10,966 nucleotides of DNA from Actinomycetes bacterium (lineage in GTDB: Bacteria; Actinomycetota; Acidimicrobiia; Acidimicrobiales; RAAP-2), in NCBI GenBank assembly GCA_021826655.1, contig JAKAZC010000058.1, forward strand, positions 1 to 10,966. The letters are read 5' to 3'. The notes beneath the pieces are model-generated. The model was not told where the DNA came from and did no database searches. It saw only the letters and a program-made list of their open reading frames with translations. Of the stretch, positions 6,971 to 10,966 are shown in pieces (the stretch's first letter is position 1; each line of letters begins with the position of its first letter). Made by a program: the position numbers and the translations under genes.

Positions 6971-7002
6971 CACGAGCGGCAGCCCGTACGTCGGTGCCCA
7001 GC

Positions 7003-7019
7003 GTGGACACCACATCCAC
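7003..7019. terminator. Possible short hairpin between convergent genes
   Basis: GTGGA (7003-7007) and TCCAC (7015-7019) could pair around a seven-base loop in the 57-bp gap between the convergent threonine aldolase and TIGR03084 genes. There is no T-run, so the terminator call rests mainly on location. Confidence 0.2.
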
Positions 7020-7027
7020 ACACGTGC

Positions 7028-7897
7028 TCAGGCCGCCGTTCTGCCGGGCCCCGGCGGCCCGGCAAAGGCCTGGGCGACAGCCATCCAGTCCTCGGCCAGT
7101 GCACCCTTCACCACGAGGCCGGTGTCGGTCACATGACGACGCTGGGTCACCACGAGGCAGAAATCGAGCGCCGTCCCGGTGACGGAGTTCACCCGGTCCG
7201 CACTGGGGCCGCCGCGGTCTGGACGGCGGCTGCCTTCGCCTTCGCCTTCGCCTTCGCCTTCGCCTTCGCCTTCGCCTTCGCCGATGGTCCAGCTCCACTC
7301 GTCGCCGTCGGGTCCCATCACGACCACGTCGATCCGGCCGGAGGGCACGTCCCGCCCACGGACGACGTAGGAGAACGGACGAGCGCGCACGCCGAGGTGG
7401 GCGATGTGTCGCAGGCGGTTGGTGGGCACACGTACGACTCCCAGCGCGTCCACGACGTCCTGCCCATGTGCCCACGTCTCCATGAGACGGGCCGAGATGA
7501 AGGAGCGGACGCCCATCGGTGGTCCGTACCAGGGAACGCGGTGCGAGGGATCGGCCGCCGCGAATACCTCGACCATGGCCCGATGAGCCCCCTCCCACCA
7601 AGCGAGCAGGTCACGGCCACCCATCGCCCGACCCCGGGACAGGTGGACCTCCATGGGGTCACCCTCGGCCACCAGGACCTCCTCGACCGAGCGCGCGAAC
7701 GCTTCCGCGTCGACCATGGCCAACCGGCCGGCGCCATCGAAGTAGGCGAGGTGGCTGATCTGGTCGCGGACCGCCCATCCCTCGGCCGGCGTCGGAAGAT
7801 CCCACGAAGGATCGCCGTCGGTCAGATCGCACACGACGGCGTGCAGGTCGTCGTACTCGGCATCAAGGTCTGCGAGGAGTTCGTCGAGTGTGATCAT
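7028..7897 (-). CDS. TIGR03084-family DinB-like putative metal protein with (Gly-Glu)8 insert
   Basis: This 289-residue protein belongs to the TIGR03084 branch of the maleylpyruvate isomerase/DinB superfamily, helical-bundle proteins that often bind a metal and sometimes use mycothiol. Evidence includes the N-terminal four-helix region (1-150) with WAVRDQISHLAYFD (His49), RLMETWAHGQDVVDAL (Glu140, His144) and the C-terminal signature SVTGTALDFCLVVTQRRHVTDTGL (238-261) ending in AQAFAGPPGPGR. His49, Glu140 and His144 match the spacing of the metal site of mycothiol-dependent maleylpyruvate isomerase. The substrate is unknown. A Gly-Glu repeat (206-221) sits between the central domain and the C-terminal signature, where relatives have a short loop. 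ATG 7897 is chosen because family similarity begins there and a TANNNT hexamer lies seven bases upstream; an open extension to 7999 overlaps the DUF503 gene and is not credible. It is 38 bp downstream of DUF503. Confidence 0.86.
   Translation of the reverse strand: MITLDELLADLDAEYDDLHAVVCDLTDGDPSWDLPTPAEGWAVRDQISHLAYFDGAGRLAMVDAEAFARSVEEVLVAEGDPMEVHLSRGRAMGGRDLLAWWEGAHRAMVEVFAAADPSHRVPWYGPPMGVRSFISARLMETWAHGQDVVDALGVVRVPTNRLRHIAHLGVRARPFSYVVRGRDVPSGRIDVVVMGPDGDEWSWTIGEGEGEGEGEGEGEGEGSRRPDRGGPSADRVNSVTGTALDFCLVVTQRRHVTDTGLVVKGALAEDWMAVAQAFAGPPGPGRTAA
7235..7282 (-). repeat. Hexanucleotide microsatellite, eight copies, encoding (Gly-Glu)8
   Basis: Eight perfect copies of ttcgcc on the plus strand (ggcgaa on the coding strand) give Gly-Glu eight times at residues 206-221 of the TIGR03084 protein. 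The unit is a multiple of three, so slippage changes length without shifting frame. The perfect identity of the copies suggests recent or ongoing expansion. Confidence 0.97.
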
Positions 7898-7904
7898 GGA
7901 AGCG

Positions 7905-7910
7905 AGGCTA
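7905..7910 (-). promoter_or_regulatory. Likely -10 element for leaderless TIGR03084 gene
   Basis: TAGCCT (TANNNT) lies seven bases before ATG 7897, which has no Shine-Dalgarno sequence. It would let the gene be transcribed independently of DUF503, whose stop is 26 bp upstream. No good -35 match was found. Confidence 0.5.
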
Positions 7911-7935
7911 CGACACCAACGACGGCCTCGGCAGA

Positions 7936-8232
7936 CTACGAGCGCGTCTCCAGCCAGTGCCGTGTGGTAGTTACGACCTCCACTTCGGGCTGGGACCAAA
8001 CGAAACGCTCGACCGAATCGAGGGCGGACTCGACCTGGCCCGGCGTCCCGGACACGGCGGTGAATCCCAGCTCGCTACGCTGCCACTGATCCTGGAAACC
8101 GACTTCGGCCGCCGCAACGCCGAATCGCGATCGGCAGGACTCCACTAGGTGCCTGACGGTGCTCCGCTTCGCCTTCAAGGACCGGCTGTCCGGGATGCGG
8201 AGGTCGACCGTCAGTGCGCACGCGTGGACCAT
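7936..8232 (-). CDS. DUF503 (YlxP-like) small conserved protein
   Basis: This 98-residue protein is full length for DUF503. It shows the family pattern: an N-terminal strand ending in LRIPDSRSLKAKRSTVRHLVESCRSRFGVAAAEVGFQDQWQRSELGFTAVSG, then VESALDSVERFV and a C-terminal VEVVTTTRHWLETRS strand. DUF503 forms a ferredoxin-like fold and in many bacteria is encoded beside infB and rbfA, hinting at a ribosome-linked role that is unproven. Here those neighbours are absent; it lies between a DUF5666 gene and the TIGR03084 gene. The ATG at 8232 is preferred because family similarity starts at once. A GGGG only two bases upstream is too close for a normal ribosome site, while CATTCT six bases upstream fits a leaderless start. 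Confidence 0.9.
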   Translation of the reverse strand: MVHACALTVDLRIPDSRSLKAKRSTVRHLVESCRSRFGVAAAEVGFQDQWQRSELGFTAVSGTPGQVESALDSVERFVWSQPEVEVVTTTRHWLETRS

Positions 8233-8238
8233 CGCCCC

Positions 8239-8244
8239 AGAATG
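8239..8244 (-). promoter_or_regulatory. Likely -10 element for leaderless DUF503 gene
   Basis: CATTCT (xANNNT) lies exactly six bases before ATG 8232. Seventeen bases further upstream is TCGACT (minus strand, 8267-8262), matching four of six bases of the TTGACA -35 consensus, making this the best two-box promoter among the candidates in the window. Confidence 0.5.
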
Positions 8245-8336
8245 ACCGAGCCACGTGTTCCAGTCGAACTGAGCCGGGACGGCTTGCCGGCATGGCTACC
8301 CGCACAATCGCTACGGGCGCGTTCCGGCCCCGCCTC

Positions 8337-8362
8337 CGGCCTCGGGATCCGGCCTCGGGATC
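8337..8362. repeat. Tandem 13-bp direct repeat
   Basis: The unit cggcctcgggatc occurs twice in succession (8337-8349 and 8350-8362) in the non-coding gap between the DUF5666 and DUF503 genes, immediately beside the perfect hairpin. Confidence 0.9.
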
Positions 8363-8374
8363 CGGGCCGGCTCG

Positions 8375-8418
8375 CGACCGATCCCGCCACGCACGCAAGG
8401 CCGTGGCGGGATCGGTCG
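8375..8418. terminator. Perfect 17-bp inverted repeat with 10-base loop
   Basis: The arm cgaccgatcccgccacg (8375-8391) and its exact reverse complement (8402-8418) flank a ten-base loop. It lies about 90 bp downstream of the DUF5666 stop and 143 bp upstream of the DUF503 start, both on the minus strand, so a terminator for the DUF5666 gene is the simplest reading. No T-run follows on either strand, so it would be a T-less hairpin of the kind proposed in actinobacteria; a protein-binding palindrome or RNA-stabilising element is the alternative. Confidence 0.6.
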
Positions 8419-8508
8419 AGACCCGGGATGGTGGCGCAGTCCGACCTGCAGGGGGGGCAGGAGGCATCAGACCGGCCCCAGTCCCGGGAGAACGCATCGA
8501 TGCGCAGG

Positions 8509-9114
8509 TCAGGCCAACACCGACGACCCGGAACCGGAAGTGGATCCGGAGTTGGCATTCGTCGGACTAGCGCTGGTGCCGGTAGATGGCGTGGGGCCCA
8601 TGGGTCCGTCTCCATCGGCTCCGCCCGCTCCGCCGAAGCCGCCGGGACGACCCATGCCGTCGGGGCCGCCGATGGCCACCTTGGTGGCGGTCACCGTGTT
8701 GGAGCTGTCGGTGCCGAACACGGCCACGTGGGCACCCACCTTGACGTCGGCCAGGGAGGGCGAGGTCACCGCCTGGTCGAGGTACGTGGTGGTGGAGCTC
8801 ACGTCGACGGTCACCGTGGTGCCGTCACGGGCGGTCAGCGTGAACGTGTTCGTACCCACCGAGGCGACGGTGCCGAACGCAGCGGGCGGCGTGCCGCCGG
8901 GGCCGAATGGAGCTGCCGGCGTCGAGGTCGGAGTGTTCGTGCCGGTGGTCGAGGCTTCGGCGACCGCACCACCGCCGACAGCGAGTCCCAGGGCGACGGC
9001 GGCCGCGGTGGTGACGCGGAGCCCGCGCCGGCGACGCGAACGCAGGTTCGGAAATGGATTGGGGTCCGACGGTGCATTTGACCTCGTTCTCTGGCCATCG
9101 TCCAGCGTGCTCAT
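8509..9114 (-). CDS. Secreted or membrane-anchored DUF5666-like protein
   Basis: This encodes 201 residues. A hydrophilic, Arg-rich N-terminus (1-32, with RSRRRRGLR) is followed by a hydrophobic helix (33-54) ending AVAEA, a signal peptide or anchor; a Thr/Pro/Gly linker (55-78); a small beta-type domain (79-148) with FGTVASVGTNTFTLTARDGTTVTVDVSSTTTYL and LADVKVGAHVAVFGT...VTATKVAIG, the pattern of DUF5666; and a Gly/Ser/Thr-rich C-terminal tail (150-201). DUF5666 is a small all-beta extracytoplasmic domain of unknown function, resembling an OB-like fold. The ATG at 9114 is well supported by AGGAG at 9124-9120, five bases upstream, and removes an unlikely extension to 9189. It has its own 147-bp upstream gap with a palindrome at 9220-9240. 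Confidence 0.8.
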   Translation of the reverse strand: MSTLDDGQRTRSNAPSDPNPFPNLRSRRRRGLRVTTAAAVALGLAVGGGAVAEASTTGTNTPTSTPAAPFGPGGTPPAAFGTVASVGTNTFTLTARDGTTVTVDVSSTTTYLDQAVTSPSLADVKVGAHVAVFGTDSSNTVTATKVAIGGPDGMGRPGGFGGAGGADGDGPMGPTPSTGTSASPTNANSGSTSGSGSSVLA

Positions 9115-9119
9115 GGATG

Positions 9120-9124
9120 CTCCT
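9120..9124 (-). promoter_or_regulatory. Strong ribosome binding site of the DUF5666 gene
   Basis: AGGAG lies five bases before ATG 9114 on the minus strand, the best Shine-Dalgarno match in this window. It contrasts with the probable leaderless starts of neighbouring genes and fixes the start inside a longer open frame. Confidence 0.8.
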
Positions 9125-9219
9125 CTGTGTCGGCGATGCAGCGATATGCAACGCGATCGGTCCTGCGTGACGAAGGTCAGCATCGACAACCGACCTGTGT
9201 GCCACCTGGGAGCGAGGCC

Positions 9220-9240
9220 GGTCGATTCTTGGAATCAACC
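9220..9240. promoter_or_regulatory. Near-perfect palindrome, possible operator
   Basis: The arms ggtcgattc (9220-9228) and gaatcaacc (9232-9240) pair with one mismatch around a three-base centre. The site is in the gap between the HNH gene stop (9262) and the DUF5666 start (9114), about 106 bp upstream of the latter. Its size suits a dimeric transcription factor. Alternatively it is a weak hairpin at the end of the HNH transcript. Confidence 0.35.
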
Positions 9241-9261
9241 AGCCGGATCCACGTATCGGAC

Positions 9262-10827
9262 TCAGCCGCCCGGCGGGTCGGGCTCGGTACCGAATGCCGG
9301 CAACGGCAGGAAGGCCCAGGTCGGGGAGCCGTCGTCCGCCGTGCCGGAACGCTCCAACGTCCATCCCTCGTACGTCTTCAGGTAATGATGGTGATGGCAC
9401 AAGAGCGCCAGGTTCGACAGCTCGGTCGGTCCGCCGAGCGCGAATGGCACGACGTGGTCGATCTCCAGGCCGAAGGGGACGCCGCATCCAGGCACCACAC
9501 AACATCGGTCTCGGTGCGCCAGCGCTGTGCGCAACCGGCGGTTGACGGTACGTCCGAGATGCGAGACAGCCCGGATGTCCCCGGACCGGTGGTACACCAG
9601 TCGGAGGAAGGAGTCGTTTGCGAGGTCGCGGGCCATCGCCACGGGGATCGGGCCCTGATTGTCGATCTCGCACACCTCGCCAGCGCCGACCCGTCCCCGA
9701 AGGAGGGCGTCCAGGTCGACCCGGACCATGATCGAGCAAGTAGGCGGGCGGTCGATGACAGGATGGCCGGTACCTCCGCTGGCCGGTTCGGCTCCTGCGC
9801 CGGACCCATCGTCGGTCGCCGGTGCACACGTGGGGTTCCAGTCCGACGAGGGTCGGAGCATCTCGCGAGCCGGCCCGTGACCGGGGCCGACCTGCTCGTC
9901 CGGTGGGTCCGAATCGTCGTGGGGCCCGTCAGCGTGGCATCCGCTCGAGCGCACGCCACCGGTCAGGAGGAGGAAGAACGCATCCGCTCGGAGTGCCCTG
10001 TCGGATCTGGCGGCCGGCGGGACAGCAGTTCCCTGTTGCCCCCGACCGGCCACCCGCTCCGCGCTGCGCATCCGGACGACCGCGTGCTGCAGTTGCTCGA
10101 GGATCTTCGCCCCTCGATCGGCGGTGTCCCGTCCCTGGAAGCAGAATGCCCCCTCCGCATCCGTCCAGGAGCTGAACTGTCGAGCTGCATGGATCCGCCG
10201 GACCGTCGCCATTGGATCCCGCTGCTCGGCGGTCATGCGGGCTCGCTGGCACCGCTCCTTGACCTTCTGGAGGGGCTGGTCGGCGGCTCCGGCGAGCAGG
10301 ATTCCTTCGCTCCCCGGGTCGAGTACCGCCGCGCCCGAGAGCTCGGAGACCTTCGGACCCGATAGCGTTCCGCTGCGCAGCGCCTCCTCGGTCCCCGGGA
10401 GATCCGGCAGTCGGTGTCCTACCTCGAGCGTGTTCCGGGCCTGACCGGTAGGGACGCCTTCCAACTCGGCGAGCATCGATGCGGGCGAGCGGTGCCCGCC
10501 GTCGCGCCACACACCGGACTCGTCGACCCTCGGGGCGAGGAGCGTCTTACCCGCCATCGACAACCGTTCGACCGTTGCGAACATCCGATAGAGCCCGGCC
10601 GCGTCCGTACCGGTCAGACGGGCCGGATCAAGGGTCGCGATGATGTCGGCCAAGAGCGCTGTCGCCTGGCCCACCTGCGTGCTGATGCCCGTACCCGGGT
10701 CGACCTGCGTCGTCCGTAACCGGGGCCCCAAGACGCCCGATCCCGGAACCGGATCGTCCAGGAGTGCCCGTACGGGCGCCCCTCCACTTGGGGACCGCCC
10801 GGTGTCCGCCGGCAACGTCGATGTCAT
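9262..10827 (-). CDS. DUF222 domain-containing HNH endonuclease
   Basis: This encodes 521 residues. The N-terminal and central part (about 45-270) is DUF222-like and helical, with LLADIIATLDPARLTGTDAAGLYRMFATVERLSMAGKTLLAPRVDESG and the GLSGPKVSELSGAA-type segment. A Gly/Pro/Asp-rich linker (about 290-370) leads to VRVDLDALLRG and CEIDNQGPIPVAMARDLANDSFL. The C-terminal HNH domain has the CCVVPGC zinc-type Cys pair (443 and 448), Asp457-His458, Asn472 and LCHHHH (Cys477, His478-481), so the catalytic set is intact. Such DUF222-HNH proteins (13E12-type family) occur in many copies in actinobacteria and are predicted metal-dependent DNA nucleases; their biological role is unclear. ATG 10827 is chosen for the xANNNT hexamer six bases upstream; ATG 10896 would add 23 unconvincing residues. 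Confidence 0.9.
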   Translation of the reverse strand: MTSTLPADTGRSPSGGAPVRALLDDPVPGSGVLGPRLRTTQVDPGTGISTQVGQATALLADIIATLDPARLTGTDAAGLYRMFATVERLSMAGKTLLAPRVDESGVWRDGGHRSPASMLAELEGVPTGQARNTLEVGHRLPDLPGTEEALRSGTLSGPKVSELSGAAVLDPGSEGILLAGAADQPLQKVKERCQRARMTAEQRDPMATVRRIHAARQFSSWTDAEGAFCFQGRDTADRGAKILEQLQHAVVRMRSAERVAGRGQQGTAVPPAARSDRALRADAFFLLLTGGVRSSGCHADGPHDDSDPPDEQVGPGHGPAREMLRPSSDWNPTCAPATDDGSGAGAEPASGGTGHPVIDRPPTCSIMVRVDLDALLRGRVGAGEVCEIDNQGPIPVAMARDLANDSFLRLVYHRSGDIRAVSHLGRTVNRRLRTALAHRDRCCVVPGCGVPFGLEIDHVVPFALGGPTELSNLALLCHHHHYLKTYEGWTLERSGTADDGSPTWAFLPLPAFGTEPDPPGG

Positions 10828-10833
10828 GTGCCC

Positions 10834-10839
10834 AGTTTG
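10834..10839 (-). promoter_or_regulatory. Likely -10 element for a leaderless HNH gene
   Basis: CAAACT (xANNNT) lies exactly six bases before ATG 10827 on the minus strand. There is no Shine-Dalgarno sequence at this start beyond a weak GGG. No convincing -35 box is visible. Confidence 0.4.
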
Positions 10840-10927
10840 GCCGGAGGTTGTGACACCCACGTCCGGTGCAGCACGAGTGGAGCGCACGGGATGCACGGAC
10901 GGCGCGCCGTCCCAGGACCGGCCCGGG

Positions 10928-10962
10928 CGACCTAGTGGGGCTACCGGCCCTGACGACCTAGT
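10928..10962. repeat. Two direct 9-mers near the right edge
   Basis: The sequence cgacctagt occurs at 10928-10936 and 10954-10962, 26 bp apart start to start, in the non-coding region upstream of the HNH gene. CTAG is rare in high-GC genomes, so a pair may be a binding site, but the window ends here. Confidence 0.35.
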
Positions 10963-10966
10963 CGGC

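Noticed and set aside
5755..7182. Long plus-strand open frame overlapping ettA and threonine aldolase
   Set aside because: It is an Arg-rich shadow of the threonine aldolase in another frame.
7235..7282. CRISPR-like array
   Set aside because: The repeats are contiguous hexamers without spacers, and no cas gene is present.
7133..8089. Plus-strand open frame encoding an (Ala-Phe) repeat
   Set aside because: It is antisense to the TIGR03084 and DUF503 genes; the repeat is the complement of the (Gly-Glu)8 tract.
9127..10365. Long plus-strand open frame antisense to the HNH gene
   Set aside because: High GC keeps the opposite strand open; the HNH motif set is on the minus strand and no family features appear on the plus strand.
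9262..10827. HNH gene as part of a mobile intron or insertion element
   Set aside because: No terminal inverted repeats, target duplication, intron structure or transposase is visible around it.

Overview
The window is very GC-rich, with dense open frames on both strands and strong G/C bias at third codon positions. Together with a DUF222-type HNH endonuclease, a TIGR03084-type protein, GTG starts and apparent leaderless promoters, this suggests a high-GC actinobacterium. An Acidimicrobiia-like lineage is a guess from protein flavour only. It looks like ordinary chromosome: no tRNA, rRNA, CRISPR array, insertion sequence or phage gene is visible.

Layout, left to right. (1) Positions 1-2388, minus strand, hold a three-gene operon read right to left: a secreted Gly/Ser/Ala-linker protein, a CpaB-like SAF-domain membrane protein, and a CpaE/MinD-like ATPase that runs off the left edge. 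Each downstream gene starts on a GTGA overlap with the stop of the gene before it. The order fits the front end of an actinobacterial Tad/Flp-type pilus or secretion locus; the motor and platform genes would lie beyond the left edge. (2) Positions 2389-2888 hold no convincing gene, only hairpins and a possible promoter for the operon. (3) Positions 2889-3851, minus strand, encode a multi-pass membrane protein of unknown function. (4) A 366-bp divergent spacer (3852-4217) carries GGTGCC-type repeats and a strong G-quadruplex candidate. (5) Positions 4218-6970, plus strand, encode the ABC-F translation factor EttA followed 14 bp later by a low-specificity L-threonine aldolase. (6) Positions 7028-10827 are all minus strand: a DUF222-HNH endonuclease, a secreted DUF5666-like protein, a DUF503 (YlxP-like) protein and a TIGR03084/DinB-like putative metal protein. 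The last contains an in-frame hexanucleotide repeat encoding (Gly-Glu)8.

Functional links: the pilus-type operon is the only clear multi-gene system. EttA and threonine aldolase are probably co-transcribed but not obviously related in function. The genes at the right look like independent housekeeping or accessory units; several have an xANNNT hexamer 6-7 bases before the start codon, suggesting leaderless mRNAs. The most unusual features are the degenerate P-loop of the CpaE-like protein, the (GE)8 microsatellite, the G-quadruplex candidate before ettA and a perfect 17-bp hairpin before the DUF503 gene.
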